From positions 1 through 64,000 of the forward strand of contig NZ_JAAAMT010000007.1 in the NCBI RefSeq assembly GCF_009905435.1: DNA of 64,000 nt, written 5' to 3'. The DNA is from Pseudomonas sp. R5(2019). GTDB taxonomy: Bacteria; Pseudomonadota; Gammaproteobacteria; Pseudomonadales; Pseudomonadaceae. The translations under genes were made by a program, and so were the position numbers. Positions 45,281 to 54,734 of the stretch are shown piece by piece (within the stretch, counting starts at the first letter, position 1; every line of letters starts with the position of its first letter). The notes beneath the pieces are model-generated. The model did not search any database. It saw only the letters and a list, made by a program, of their open reading frames with translations, and was not told where the DNA came from.

Positions 45281-48200
45281 TCATTGCTGCGGCAACGGTT
45301 GCCCGGCGTTCCGGCGCTGGTGAAACAGCCGCTCCAGTGCCAAGTATATGACCGGCGTAGTGAACAGCGTCAGAGCCTGGCTCACCAGCAGCCCGCCCAC
45401 CACGGCAATGCCGAGCGGCTGGCGCAGCTCGGCGCCGGCGCCTTGGCCGAACATCAATGGCACGGCGCCAAGCATGGCAGCGAGGGTGGTCATGATGATC
45501 GGCCGAAAGCGCGTCACGCAGGCCTGATGGATGGCGTCTTCGGGCGACAGGCCCTGCTGGCGCTGGGCATCAAGGGCGAAGTCGATCATCAGGATGCCGT
45601 TTTTCTTGACGATACCGATCAGCAGCACCACCCCGATCAGCGCCATGATCGAGAAATCCTGGCCCCACATCCAGAGCAGCAGCAAGGCACCCAGCCCGGC
45701 GGACGGCAGGGTGGAAATGATCGTCAGCGGGTGGACAAAGCTTTCATAGAGCACCCCGAGAATGATGTACACCGCCACCAGTGCGGCCAGGATCAGCCAC
45801 GGCTGGCTCGACAGCGAACTCTGGAACGCCTGCGCCGCGCCCTGGAAGGTGCCGATGATCGAGTCGGGCATGCCCAGTTCGGCCTTGGTCTGGTTGAGGA
45901 TGTTCACCGCGTCACCCAGCGCCACGCCGGGCGCCAGGTTGAAGGACAGGTTGGCGGCCGGGAACAGGCCATCGTGGCTGATCGACAGCGGGCCCATGCT
46001 CGGCGGGTCGACCCTGGCCAGCGCCGACAGCGGCACCATCTCGCCACTTTGTGGTGAGCGCAGGTAGAAGTAATTGAGGCTTTCGGCCTTGCCGCGTTGC
46101 TTGGCATCCAGCTCCAGGATGACCTTGTATTGATTGGTCTGGGTCTGGAACTCGCTGATCTGGCGCTGGCCGAAGGCATCGTAGAGGGCCTGATCGACAT
46201 CGGTGGTGGTCAGGCCGAAACGGGCGGCGGCCTGGCGATCGATGCGGATATGGGTCACGCTGCCGCCCAGTTGCAGGTCGTTGGAGAGGTCGCGAAAGGC
46301 CGGGTTGGCGCGCAGGCGTTCGGTCAGGCGCTGGGTCCAGAGGTTGAGCGCATCGCCGTCGTTACTCTTGAGCACGTACTGATACTGACTGCGGCTGGGG
46401 CCGGAGCTGAGGTTGATGTCCTGGCCGGCACGCAGGTAGAGCACGATGCCCGGGACCTTGGCCAGCCTGGGCCGCAATTGGTCAATGAATTCGCTGACCG
46501 ACACGTCGCGCTCGCCCCGATCTTTCAGGGTGATCCAGAAGCGGCCATTGGCGATGGTCTGGTTGCTGCCGGTGACGCCCACGGCGTGGGAAAACGCCTG
46601 TACCGCCGGGTCGGCGCTGACGATCTCGGCCAGTTGCTTGTGCTTGGCCACCATGGCCGGGTACGACACATCGGCCGCCGCCTCGGTGGTGCCGAGCACG
46701 AAGCTGGTGTCCTGCATTGGGAAGAAGCCCTTGGGGATGGCGATGTAGCCGATCACGGCCAGGCTCAGGGTCAGGCCGAACACTCCCAGCATCAGTTTGT
46801 GGTGCGCCAGGGCGCGGACCAGCAGGCGCTCGTAGCTGCGCACCAGGCGTTCGCCAAAGGCCGGGCCCTGGCTGTGGCCGGTGTTGCGCATGAACCGTGC
46901 GCAAAGCATCGGCGCCAAGGTCAGGGAAACCAGCGCCGAAATCAAAATGGTCGAAGTAGCGGTCAGGGCGAACTCCTTGAACAGCCGCCCAACCACACCG
47001 CCCATGAACAGCAAGGGGATAAACGCCGCCACCAGCGAAAAGCTGATCGACAACACGGTAAAGCCAATCTCGCCGGCGCCCTTGATGGCGGCGGTGCGCA
47101 TATCGTCGCCGGCTTCCAGGTACCGGTGGATGTTTTCCACCACCACGATGGCGTCATCGACCACGAACCCCACTGCGATCACGATCGCCACCAGAGTCAG
47201 GTTGTTGAGGCTGAAGCCGAACAGATACATCAGGGAAAAACTCGAGACCAGCGAAACGCCCAGCACGCTGGTGACGATCAGGGTTGCCGACCATTGGCGC
47301 AAGAACAGCGCCATCACCGCAATCACCAGCAGCACGGCGATCATCAAGGTCAGCTCGACTTCATGCAGCGAGGCGCGGATGGTCTTGGTACGGTCGTTGA
47401 GGACCGAAACCTGCACCGAGGCCGGCAGCATTTCCTGCAATTTGGGCAACGCGTTCAGTACTCGATCGACGGTCTCGACGATATTGGCACCGGGCTGGCG
47501 GAACACCACAAGGTTCAAGCCTTGTCGATCACCCGACCAGGCTTTGACGTAGGCGTTTTCAGCGCCATGGATGACGTGTGCGACATCCTTGAGGTGCACC
47601 GGCGCACCGTCGCGGTAGGAGACGATCAGGCGTCCGTAGTCTTCTGGATGAAACAGCTGGTCGTTGGTCGACAGGGTCGAGACGCTGCTCTGGCCATACA
47701 GCGCACCTTTGGCCAGGTTGAGGCTGGTTTGTTGAATGGCCAGGCGCAGGTCGGCGAGGGTCAGGCCGATGGCGGCGAGCTTTTCCGGTGCCGCCTGGAC
47801 CCGAATGGCCGGCCGTTGCTGGCCGGTGATGTTGATCAGGCCAACGCCGTCGATCTGGCTCAGTTGCCGCGCGAGCAGGGTCTCGGTGTAGTCGCTCAAC
47901 TCATTGGCTGGCATTTGCGCGGAGCTGACGGTCATGATCAGTACCGGGCTGTCGGCCGGGTTGACCTTGCGCCAGGTCGGCAGGTTGGGCATGTCCTGGG
48001 GCAGACGCCCGGCGGCCGTGTTGATCGCGGCCTGGACTTCCTGGGCGGCGGTGTCGATGCTTTTGTCGAGGGTAAATTGCAGCGTCAGGTTGGTCGAGCC
48101 CAGGGCACTGCTGGAGGTCATCTGGGTCATGCCCGGGATGGCGCTGAACTGCACCTCAAGCGGTGTCGCCACCGAGGAGGCCATGGTTTCCGGGCTTGCG

Positions 48201-48370
48201 CCGGGAAGCTGGGCGCTGACTTGTATGGTCGGGAACTCCGCTTCCGGCAGCGGCGCCACCGGCAGCCGCACAAACGCCAGTGCCCCGAGCAGCACCAGGG
48301 CGAGGCTCAGCAGGCAGGTGGCAACCGGGTGATCGATGCACCAGGCCGAGACCGAACCCTCGCCTCTCAT
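45281..48370 (-). CDS. RND multidrug efflux pump, inner-membrane transporter
   Basis: A 1029-residue HAE-1 family transporter with 12 transmembrane helices and two large periplasmic loops. The proton-relay Asp pair is in VGFVVDDAIVVVENIHRYLE near residue 404; the N terminus and FLLALVAVYIILGVLYESF-like region match the MdtB/MdtC and MuxB/MuxC group. It uses proton influx to expel drugs or toxic compounds. The ATG overlaps the adaptor stop (ATGA). No outer-membrane channel gene is adjacent, so it probably borrows a TolC/OprM-type protein. The substrate is unknown. Confidence 0.93.
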   Translation of the reverse strand: MRGEGSVSAWCIDHPVATCLLSLALVLLGALAFVRLPVAPLPEAEFPTIQVSAQLPGASPETMASSVATPLEVQFSAIPGMTQMTSSSALGSTNLTLQFTLDKSIDTAAQEVQAAINTAAGRLPQDMPNLPTWRKVNPADSPVLIMTVSSAQMPANELSDYTETLLARQLSQIDGVGLINITGQQRPAIRVQAAPEKLAAIGLTLADLRLAIQQTSLNLAKGALYGQSSVSTLSTNDQLFHPEDYGRLIVSYRDGAPVHLKDVAHVIHGAENAYVKAWSGDRQGLNLVVFRQPGANIVETVDRVLNALPKLQEMLPASVQVSVLNDRTKTIRASLHEVELTLMIAVLLVIAVMALFLRQWSATLIVTSVLGVSLVSSFSLMYLFGFSLNNLTLVAIVIAVGFVVDDAIVVVENIHRYLEAGDDMRTAAIKGAGEIGFTVLSISFSLVAAFIPLLFMGGVVGRLFKEFALTATSTILISALVSLTLAPMLCARFMRNTGHSQGPAFGERLVRSYERLLVRALAHHKLMLGVFGLTLSLAVIGYIAIPKGFFPMQDTSFVLGTTEAAADVSYPAMVAKHKQLAEIVSADPAVQAFSHAVGVTGSNQTIANGRFWITLKDRGERDVSVSEFIDQLRPRLAKVPGIVLYLRAGQDINLSSGPSRSQYQYVLKSNDGDALNLWTQRLTERLRANPAFRDLSNDLQLGGSVTHIRIDRQAAARFGLTTTDVDQALYDAFGQRQISEFQTQTNQYKVILELDAKQRGKAESLNYFYLRSPQSGEMVPLSALARVDPPSMGPLSISHDGLFPAANLSFNLAPGVALGDAVNILNQTKAELGMPDSIIGTFQGAAQAFQSSLSSQPWLILAALVAVYIILGVLYESFVHPLTIISTLPSAGLGALLLLWMWGQDFSIMALIGVVLLIGIVKKNGILMIDFALDAQRQQGLSPEDAIHQACVTRFRPIIMTTLAAMLGAVPLMFGQGAGAELRQPLGIAVVGGLLVSQALTLFTTPVIYLALERLFHQRRNAGQPLPQQ

Positions 48371-49533
48371 GGGCGCCCCCGGGTGGCGGCGACTTCTTCG
48401 CTGTTGGCAGGCTCGCCGGTAATGTCAATGCGCGCGCCCGGCTTGAGGCGCGACTGGCCGTCGATGACCAGCACATCACCGGCGCTGACGCCAGCGATGA
48501 TGTTCTGATCGCTGTCCTGATACAGCACCTTGACCGGCACCGACTCGACCTTATCGCCCTGTACCCGGTAGACGAAATGCTGGTCGATCCCCCGCTGCAC
48601 CACCTGCGGCGGCACCACCAGCGCCGCCCGTTCAAGCGCGGTCTGGATTTTCACGGTGACCAACTGGCCCGGCCAGAGTTTGGCCTGGGGGTTGCTGAAC
48701 TCGGCCTTGACCCGAATAGTCCCGGTAGTGGCGCTGACCTGGTTGTCGATCAGGCTCAAGTGGCCTTCAGCCAGCAGCGAATCTTCGTCGGAGCCATCGC
48801 CACCCAGATAGGCCTTGACCACCGCCGGCGATTTGGCGGCGATCAGCTTTTGCAGGGTCGGCAGCAGCTGTTGCGGCAACGAGAACTCGACACCGATCGG
48901 GTCGATCTGGGTGACGCTGAACAGCCCCGCGGTGTCCGCCACCCGCAACAGATTTCCCTCATCAACGTTGCGGATACCGACGCGACCGGTCACGGGAGAG
49001 CGAATCTGGGTGTAGGAAAGTTGCACCTGAGCGGCGGCAATTGCCGCCTGATTGCCTTGTATCGTGGCGTTCAGTTGATTGACCAGCGCTTGTTGCTGAT
49101 CGAGGGTCTGGCGGGAGATGCCGTTGTCCTGGCTCAACAGGCGGTAGCGCTTCAGGTCGACGCCGGCCACTTGCAGCTGCGCCTGGCTCTGGCTGAGCTG
49201 GGCTTGCGCCTGGGCGAGGCTGGCACGAATCGAGCGGTCGTCGATGGTGGCCAGCAGGTCACCTTCCTTGACCCACTGGCCCTCCTTGACCAGCAGGTTG
49301 GTCAGCAGCCCCTCGACCTGGGGTCGAATCATCACGCTGTGCAGCGACAGCACGGTGCCGATGCCACTGGCATAGCGGGGGACATCGTGTTGGCTGACTT
49401 CGATGACGCGAACTGGAATGGCCGCTGCACTGGCAGGCCTGGAGGTGGTGGGGCGCTCAGTGACCCAATAGGCCAGGGCCGCGACAACGACCAGGGTGGC
49501 AATGATCAACGGGATTCTGAATGGGCTACGCAT
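48367..49533 (-). CDS. RND efflux pump periplasmic adaptor (membrane fusion protein)
   Basis: A 388-residue adaptor of the AcrA/MdtA family. It has one N-terminal membrane anchor (IPLIIATLVVVAALAYWV), a lipoyl/barrel-sandwich domain (VMIRPQVEGLLTNLLVKEGQWVKEGDLLATID and SYTQIRSPVTGRVGIRNVDEGNLLR), a helical hairpin (SLAQAQAQLSQSQAQLQ) and a beta-barrel. The start at 49533 (MRSPFRIP) lacks a clear ribosome binding site, so a GTG start at 49593 is possible. It is transcribed before and coupled to the transporter gene. Confidence 0.92.
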   Translation of the reverse strand: MRSPFRIPLIIATLVVVAALAYWVTERPTTSRPASAAAIPVRVIEVSQHDVPRYASGIGTVLSLHSVMIRPQVEGLLTNLLVKEGQWVKEGDLLATIDDRSIRASLAQAQAQLSQSQAQLQVAGVDLKRYRLLSQDNGISRQTLDQQQALVNQLNATIQGNQAAIAAAQVQLSYTQIRSPVTGRVGIRNVDEGNLLRVADTAGLFSVTQIDPIGVEFSLPQQLLPTLQKLIAAKSPAVVKAYLGGDGSDEDSLLAEGHLSLIDNQVSATTGTIRVKAEFSNPQAKLWPGQLVTVKIQTALERAALVVPPQVVQRGIDQHFVYRVQGDKVESVPVKVLYQDSDQNIIAGVSAGDVLVIDGQSRLKPGARIDITGEPANSEEVAATRGRP

Positions 49534-49603
49534 GGAGGCAGGCGCCGAGTAGGGGGTTGACGATACACACGTATAACCCTCGGCGCCGGTCACCAGCGTG
49601 ACG

Positions 49604-49629
49604 GCTAACTGACGGGGCTGTCAGTTAGC
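49604..49629. promoter_or_regulatory. perfect 26-bp palindrome upstream of the RND operon
   Basis: GCTAACTGAC and GTCAGTTAGC are a perfect 10-bp inverted repeat around GGGGCT, 71 bp before the adaptor ATG. There is no T run. It may be a regulator operator in the space between the efflux operon and the plus-strand membrane protein gene; no regulator gene is adjacent. Confidence 0.55.
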
Positions 49630-49724
49630 GTCTGATCTTGAACTACTGCCGTCAAGGTAAATACGGCCAGTGCCGCGGCGAGAGTGGTGATTTCTTTCAG
49701 CCAATTCCTACTCATACGCCGGAA

Positions 49725-50078
49725 ATGGCCAATAGAGACGGACACAGCGACTGGAGAAACTTGCTCAATTCTCTATCAGCCATAGAACAAGGCGGCCTCT
49801 TGACTAGCCTGATGCACAAAAATTTGCTGAAAGTGTTGCTGGTGCTTGTCCCGCTCGTACTGCTGTTGACATCGCCCTTGCTTAGAGGTGTGCAGGGCTA
49901 TCTGGCCGTGCTGCCCTGGGGGCTTTTTACCGTTGCGGCAGTCTACAGAAGCGACCCGGTCATCCGCTGGGCGATCGTCACCAGCGTGCTGATCAGCGTT
50001 CTACTGCTGGGCAGCCTTTATGACGCCCCGGTGCTGGGTGCGCTTATTGCCGGGTTGAGTTTCTTCATCTGCCTTTGA
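49725..50078 (+). CDS. hypothetical small membrane protein
   Basis: A protein of about 117 residues with a short polar N terminus (MANRDGHSDWRNLLNSL) and three hydrophobic stretches (LLKVLLVLVPLVLLLTSPLL, GYLAVLPWGLFTVAAVY, WAIVTSVLISVLLLGSL/VLGALIAGLSFFICL). It is not a family I recognise. The start is uncertain: ATG 49725 has only a weak GGAA just before it, and an internal ATG at 49812 (MHKNLL) is equally possible. It is divergent from the efflux operon. The downstream stretch to 50221 holds nothing I can identify. Confidence 0.6.
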   Translation: MANRDGHSDWRNLLNSLSAIEQGGLLTSLMHKNLLKVLLVLVPLVLLLTSPLLRGVQGYLAVLPWGLFTVAAVYRSDPVIRWAIVTSVLISVLLLGSLYDAPVLGALIAGLSFFICL

Positions 50079-50221
50079 TTCTGGTCGGCGGGTGATTGTC
50101 AAGGCTCACTCGGTGACAAAACAGTGGGCTGATTATGCCGCAGCCATACAGATGCGCAAATCGTTTGCGCGGCTGTCTGGTAACAGTCTGTATCCTCACC
50201 TTGGCCGAGAGCTGCCAGGCC

Positions 50222-51121
50222 TCATTCTGCCAAGGGCGCTACGGCACGCGCGGCGCGGATCAGGCACTCGGTCAGTTCCGGTGAGGAAAACTTGGTCAAC
50301 ACCGCATCGGCGCCGGCGGCCTTGGCTTTCTCGCTGTTCATGGCGCTGTCCAATGAGGTGTGCAGCAGCACATAGAGGTGCTTGAAGTCCGGCGTGTCGC
50401 GCAGCGTGCGAGTAAACGCATAGCCGTCCATCTCCGACATCTCGATGTCCGACACCACTACGTTGATCTGCTCGGGTGTGCCCTGCAGCTCCAGCAGGGT
50501 CGCGATCGCTTCTCTGGCACTGCGCGCGGTATGGCATTCGATACCCAGGGTGCGCAAGGTCAACAGGGACTGCTGCAGCGCCACCTGGCTGTCGTCCACC
50601 ACCAGAATATTGGCGTGGCCCAGCAGATCGGCTTCTTCCATGCTCAGTTCCGATGGCACGCCCTCGTCAGCGTTGGGGGCGATGCCGTGGATGACCTTTT
50701 CAATATCCAGCACTTGCACCAGCGCACCGTCGACCTGAGTCACGCCGGTGATGAACGAGCGTGCGCCGGCACCATAGGGTGGTGGGCGGATGTCGGTGCT
50801 CAGGCAATGAATGATCTTGCTCACCGCTTGTACGTGCAGGCCCTGTTTGGAGCGGCTGATGTCGGTGACGATCAGGCAGCCGCCATTGGGGTCGAGCAAC
50901 GGCATTTCGCCGATGGCCCGGCTCAGGTCGATGACCGACAGCGCCGCGCCGCGAAGGGTGGCGACGCCTTTGACGTGCGGGTGTGATTCAGGCAGGCGCG
51001 TGAGGGCGGGGCAGGGGATGATCTCGCTGACCTTCAGCAGGTTGATCGCCATGAGCTTGCCGCTGCGCAAGGTAAACAGCAGCAAGGACAACGAGTCTGC
51101 GCGGGCATTGTTGGAAGCCAT
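50222..51121 (-). CDS. CheV-type chemotaxis coupling protein (CheW plus receiver)
   Basis: A 299-residue soluble protein. Residues about 10-160 form a CheW domain (LSLLLFTLRSGKLMAINLLKVSEIIP, HVKGVATLRGAALSVIDLSRAIG, FITGVTQVDGALVQVLDIEKVI). Residues about 180-295 form a response-regulator receiver with the acidic pair in ILVVDDSQV, the phospho-Asp in NVVVSDIEMSEMDGY and the Lys in AVLTKFSSPEL. CheV proteins couple particular chemoreceptors to CheA and adapt them by phosphorylation. AAGG lies 7 bp before the ATG. It is a single gene away from any chemotaxis operon. Confidence 0.93.
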   Translation of the reverse strand: MASNNARADSLSLLLFTLRSGKLMAINLLKVSEIIPCPALTRLPESHPHVKGVATLRGAALSVIDLSRAIGEMPLLDPNGGCLIVTDISRSKQGLHVQAVSKIIHCLSTDIRPPPYGAGARSFITGVTQVDGALVQVLDIEKVIHGIAPNADEGVPSELSMEEADLLGHANILVVDDSQVALQQSLLTLRTLGIECHTARSAREAIATLLELQGTPEQINVVVSDIEMSEMDGYAFTRTLRDTPDFKHLYVLLHTSLDSAMNSEKAKAAGADAVLTKFSSPELTECLIRAARAVAPLAE

Positions 51122-51195
51122 GAAAACCTTCTGGGTCAGAGCATTAAATAGAGGCAATGCCGGGTTATCGACCTCACCAGCGCGGGCTTTAGCAA

Positions 51196-52749
51196 TTACT
51201 TCAGGCCCAGGCGCCGTGCCAGTCGGCTGAGGTTGGCGCGGTCCAGGCCCAGCTCGCGGGCGGCGCTGGCCCAGTTGTGTGCATGGCGCTCCAGGCAGGC
51301 CTCGATCAACTGGCGCTGATAACGGTCCAATGCCTCGCGCAGGTCGCCGCCGGGCAGTGAGTCAGCAAGCTGGGCGGGTTCGGCGGCGGGTGAGGTGTTG
51401 ATGCCGGGTGTGGGCAAGTCCAGATCTTCGGCACTCAAGCTCAGGATGCGCGGGCGATCAGTGTGCCGGCCCAGTGCTTTGAGGGCCGAGCGACCGATCA
51501 GGTGTTCCAGCTCGCGTACATTGCCCGGCCAGTCGTAGGCCAGCAAGGCGGACTGGGCATCCGGGGTCAGGCGCAGGCTGCCCAGGCCCATCCGCGAGCG
51601 GTTGTGCTCCAGGAAGTAACCGGCGAGCAGCAGCACATCGCGGCCACGCTCGCGCAGCGGCGGAATCTGCAGCGGATAAACACTCAAGCGATGGTAGAAG
51701 TCGGCGCGGTAGCGGCCGCTGCGCACTTCTTCGGCCAGGTCGCGGTTGGTCGCGGCGATCAGGCGCACATCGACGTGGTGATCCTGATCCGAGCCCAGGC
51801 GTTGCAGTTGGCCGCTCTGCAGCACACGCAACAGTTTTGCCTGAACCTGCAGTGACAACTCGCCCACTTCATCCAGAAACAGCGTGCCGCCGTTGGCCAG
51901 TTCGAACTTGCCACGCCGCTCGCTGGTTGCCCCGGTGAAGGCGCCGCGTACATGGCCGAACAGTTCGCTTTCGACCAAGGTGTCGGGCAGTGCCGCGCAG
52001 TTAAGGCTGATCAAGGGGTTATTGGCCCGGCTGGACGCCGCATGCAGGGCCTGAGCGACCAGCTCCTTGCCGACCCCGGTTTCACCGGTGACCAGCACGG
52101 TCAGGTCGCTGGAGCCGACCAGGCCAATTTCTTCCAGCAAGCGTTTATGCGGCTTGCTCTGGCCGATCAGTTCGCGAGCCTGCTGGCCGCTGGCCTGGCG
52201 ATAGACCTCAGCGCGCTGGTGTTCGTCTTCGGCCTTGATGGCCAGGTGTTCGATGCGCGCGGCAACAGTGACCGTGGCAGCAGCCAGGCTGGCGAACGCT
52301 TGCAGCACATCCAGCTCGATGGCGTCGAAGCGCTCCGGCGTCAGGGCATCAAGGGTCAGCAGCCCCCAGGGGCGTTCATCGACATACAGCGGACAGCCCA
52401 GGCAATCATGCACCTCCAGATGCTGGTGCAAACCTTCGACCAAGCCGTCGTATGGGTCCGGCAGCTGGCTGTCACTGGCAAAACGCGTGGGCTCCCGGCT
52501 GGCCAGCAGAATTTCGAAGCGAGGGTGTTCGCTGACCTTGAAGCGCCGCCCCAGTGTGTCGTCGCTCAGGCCATCGACGGCCAGGGGCACCAGCCATTCG
52601 CCGTCCAGACGCAGCAGGGCGGTGGCGTCGCAGGGCAGCAGGGTGCGCAGGGCTTCAAGCAGGCGGCGGTAGCGCTCGCGTTCAGGGAGGTCGCGGGACA
52701 GGTCGCTGACCAGCGGGAGCATCGCAGTAAGCAAGGGTTTAGCGGTCAT
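51196..52749 (-). CDS. norR: NorR nitric oxide-responsive sigma54 activator
   Basis: A 517-residue activator. An N-terminal GAF domain binds NO through non-heme iron ([29 protein letters not shown]). The AAA+ domain has Walker A GETGVGKE, the sigma54-contact GAFTGA, Walker B-like LFLDEVGEL, and the C-terminal Fis-type helix-turn-helix is [28 protein letters not shown] prefer ATG 52749, which has GGAG 5 bp upstream. It is divergent from fhp across a region with three GTCA-N3-TGAC-like sites, one of which overlaps this start codon. Confidence 0.95.
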   Translation of the reverse strand: MTAKPLLTAMLPLVSDLSRDLPERERYRRLLEALRTLLPCDATALLRLDGEWLVPLAVDGLSDDTLGRRFKVSEHPRFEILLASREPTRFASDSQLPDPYDGLVEGLHQHLEVHDCLGCPLYVDERPWGLLTLDALTPERFDAIELDVLQAFASLAAATVTVAARIEHLAIKAEDEHQRAEVYRQASGQQARELIGQSKPHKRLLEEIGLVGSSDLTVLVTGETGVGKELVAQALHAASSRANNPLISLNCAALPDTLVESELFGHVRGAFTGATSERRGKFELANGGTLFLDEVGELSLQVQAKLLRVLQSGQLQRLGSDQDHHVDVRLIAATNRDLAEEVRSGRYRADFYHRLSVYPLQIPPLRERGRDVLLLAGYFLEHNRSRMGLGSLRLTPDAQSALLAYDWPGNVRELEHLIGRSALKALGRHTDRPRILSLSAEDLDLPTPGINTSPAAEPAQLADSLPGGDLREALDRYQRQLIEACLERHAHNWASAARELGLDRANLSRLARRLGLK

Positions 52750-52800
52750 AATGACTCCATGGTGTCTTAATGACTCTATTCCAGGAATAGTCATAATGAC
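52745..52800. promoter_or_regulatory. three NorR-type enhancer sites
   Basis: GTCATAATGAC occurs at 52745-52755 and 52790-52800, with GTCTTAATGAC at 52764-52774. Each fits GTCA-N3-TGAC (the middle one with one change) and GT-N7-AC, the pattern of NorR enhancers. Three sites upstream of the target promoter are typical. The leftmost covers the norR start codon, suggesting autoregulation. Confidence 0.82.
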
Positions 52801-52811
52801 CAGTTAAATTT

Positions 52812-52826
52812 TAACTTATTGATATT
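52812..52826 (+). promoter_or_regulatory. IHF binding site between the NorR sites and the fhp promoter
   Basis: TAACTTATTGATATT matches 14 of 15 positions of an IHF consensus of the form YAACTTnTTGATTTW. It lies in an AT-rich stretch between the enhancers and the -24/-12 promoter, where DNA bending is needed for a sigma54 activator. Confidence 0.7.
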
Positions 52827-52841
52827 TATAGATTTTATTGT

Positions 52842-52857
52842 TGGCACGAATACTGAT
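52842..52857 (+). promoter_or_regulatory. sigma54 promoter of fhp
   Basis: TGGCACGAATACTGAT has a perfect -24 element (TGGCACG). The -12 element reads CTGA instead of TTGC, a weak match at the right distance. The ATG is 46 bp further on. Confidence 0.6.
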
Positions 52858-52902
52858 AACTCTCCAGCATCTTTAGTAAGCCTAGCGGCTGAGGAGTCAC
52901 CC

Positions 52903-54084
52903 ATGCTTAGTGCCCAGGACCGTGCCATCGTCAAAGCGACTGTTCCCCTGCTGGAGAGCGGCGGCGAAGCACTGACCACTCACTTCTATAAATTGATGCT
53001 GCGTGAATACCCTCAGGTGCGCCCCCTGTTCAACCAGGCGCACCAGGCCAGTGGCGACCAGCCTCGAGCCCTGGCCAATGGTGTCTTGATGTACGCCCGT
53101 CACATTGACCAGCTGGACCAACTGGGTGGCCTGCTGGCACGCATCATCAACAAGCATGTGGCCTTGCAGATCCTGCCGGAGCATTACCCGATCGTTGGCA
53201 GCTGCCTGCTGCGCGCTATTGAAGAGGTGCTGGGCAGCGAGATCGCCACGCCTGAAGTGCTTGGCGCCTGGGGTGCGGCTTACCAGCAACTGGCCGATAT
53301 CCTGATTGAGGCCGAAGGCGGCGTGTACGAGGAGAAGGAAAACGCCAAGGGCGGCTGGCGTGGTGCGCGCAGCTTCCAGGTTGCCGAGCGCGTGGTGGAA
53401 AGCGCAGAGATCGTGTCTTTCTATTTTGCCCCGGTCGATGGCGGTGAGATTCTCGAGTTCCAGGCGGGCCAATACATCGGCTTGAAACTGAACATCGATG
53501 GCGAGGAGCATCGGCGCAACTACTCACTGTCGGCGCTGGCCGACGAGGGGATGTACCGCATCAGCGTCAAGCGTGAGCCCGAAGGCAAGGTCTCCAACTA
53601 CCTGCATGACTACCTGGAAGTCCACGACACCCTTGAGCTGTTCCCGCCGTCAGGTGACTTCACGCTCAGCGAGGGCGACAAACCGCTGGTGCTGATCAGC
53701 GGCGGTGTCGGTATCACACCGACCCTGGCGATGTTGCAGGAGGCGCTGAGCAGCGGTCGAGTCGTTCACTTCATTCATTGCGCACGCAACGGTGCGGTGC
53801 ATGCCTTCCGTGACTGGATCGACGACCTGGCGGCGCGCCACCCGCAACTCAAGCGCTTCTATTGCTATGCCGAGGATGATGGCGTCAGTCCACCCGCCGA
53901 TGCCCTGGGTCTGTTGAGCCAGGAGCAGTTGGGCCAGTGGCTGCCGACGCAGCGTGATGTGGATGCCTACTTCCTGGGGCCTAAACCCTTCATGGCGGCC
54001 GTCAAGCGCCACCTCAAGGCGTTGGGCGTGCCGGAACAGCAGAGCCGCTACGAGTTCTTCGGTCCGGCTTCGGCGCTGGAATAA
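52903..54084 (+). CDS. fhp: flavohemoprotein, nitric oxide dioxygenase
   Basis: A 393-residue three-domain enzyme that turns NO and oxygen into nitrate using NAD(P)H. The globin domain covers about residues 1-140 (MLSAQDRAIVKATVPLLESGGEALTTHFYKLML, proximal-His region INKHVALQILPEHYPIVG). The FAD domain includes YIGLKLNIDGEEHRRNYSLS, and the NAD domain includes LISGGVGITPTLAML and FLGPKPFM. I start at ATG 52903, with GAGGAG upstream, which gives the normal N terminus. Its promoter carries NorR, IHF and sigma54 elements, indicating induction by NO. Confidence 0.97.
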   Translation: MLSAQDRAIVKATVPLLESGGEALTTHFYKLMLREYPQVRPLFNQAHQASGDQPRALANGVLMYARHIDQLDQLGGLLARIINKHVALQILPEHYPIVGSCLLRAIEEVLGSEIATPEVLGAWGAAYQQLADILIEAEGGVYEEKENAKGGWRGARSFQVAERVVESAEIVSFYFAPVDGGEILEFQAGQYIGLKLNIDGEEHRRNYSLSALADEGMYRISVKREPEGKVSNYLHDYLEVHDTLELFPPSGDFTLSEGDKPLVLISGGVGITPTLAMLQEALSSGRVVHFIHCARNGAVHAFRDWIDDLAARHPQLKRFYCYAEDDGVSPPADALGLLSQEQLGQWLPTQRDVDAYFLGPKPFMAAVKRHLKALGVPEQQSRYEFFGPASALE

Positions 54085-54218
54085 CATCTGCTCCCACACT
54101 TGATCGCGTTGATCCGAATGCAGGTGCAGTGGCTGTTAATGTTCTGTTAAGCAAACACTTATATAGCCTGGTGTAGAATTGCTCACTGTTGAGCCAACAC
54201 CTCTATTAAGGAACGCAA

Positions 54219-54734
54219 ATGACTGAACAATTGCTGCGCCTGAGCCGTGAGAGGCGCTTTCTCGTTCTGCTCGGGGTGATATGCCTGGCCTTGATCGGCG
54301 GTGCCTTGTACATGCAGGTCGTGCTGGGTGAGGCGCCATGCCCGCTGTGCATCCTGCAGCGCTATGCCTTGCTGCTGATCGCTGTGTTCGCCTTTATCGG
54401 TGCCGCCCTGCGTGGGTCGCGCGGCATCACGGTCTGCGAGGGCCTGGTGGTGCTCAGCGCCATCGGTGGCATCGCTGCGGCAGGGCGGCATGTGTACATT
54501 CTGGCCAATCCGGCCGTCAGCTGCGGTGTCGACACGCTGCAGCCCATCGTCGATGGCCTGCCGTTGGCGTCGGTCTTGCCGCTGGTGTTCCAGGTCGAGG
54601 GGTTTTGCGCGACGCCTTACCCGCCCGTGCTGGGTTTATCGCTCGCGCAGTGGGCGCTGGTCGCCTTTATATTGACGGCGATACTGGTGCCGTTGGGCAT
54701 CTACCGAAACCGTCGCGGCACCCGACCTTTGTAG
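54219..54734 (+). CDS. dsbB: disulfide bond formation protein B
   Basis: A 171-residue inner-membrane protein with four transmembrane helices that reoxidises DsbA and passes electrons to ubiquinone. The first redox pair is CPLC in [17 protein letters not shown]; the second pair lies in the later periplasmic loop ([10 protein letters not shown] and [11 protein letters not shown]). AAGGA lies before the ATG. In P. putida a dsbB-like gene also lies just before cyoA, so this neighbourhood appears conserved. Quinone use links it loosely to the oxidase. Confidence 0.94.
   Translation: MTEQLLRLSRERRFLVLLGVICLALIGGALYMQVVLGEAPCPLCILQRYALLLIAVFAFIGAALRGSRGITVCEGLVVLSAIGGIAAAGRHVYILANPAVSCGVDTLQPIVDGLPLASVLPLVFQVEGFCATPYPPVLGLSLAQWALVAFILTAILVPLGIYRNRRGTRPL

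Noticed and set aside
46097..48508. 803-codon plus-strand frame opposite the RND transporter
   Set aside because: Shadow of the transporter gene without a ribosome binding site or domain.
49638..49724. N-terminal extension of the small membrane protein (MNYCRQGKYG...)
   Set aside because: No ribosome binding site at the upstream start, and the extension overlaps the region right after the palindrome; a later start is more likely.
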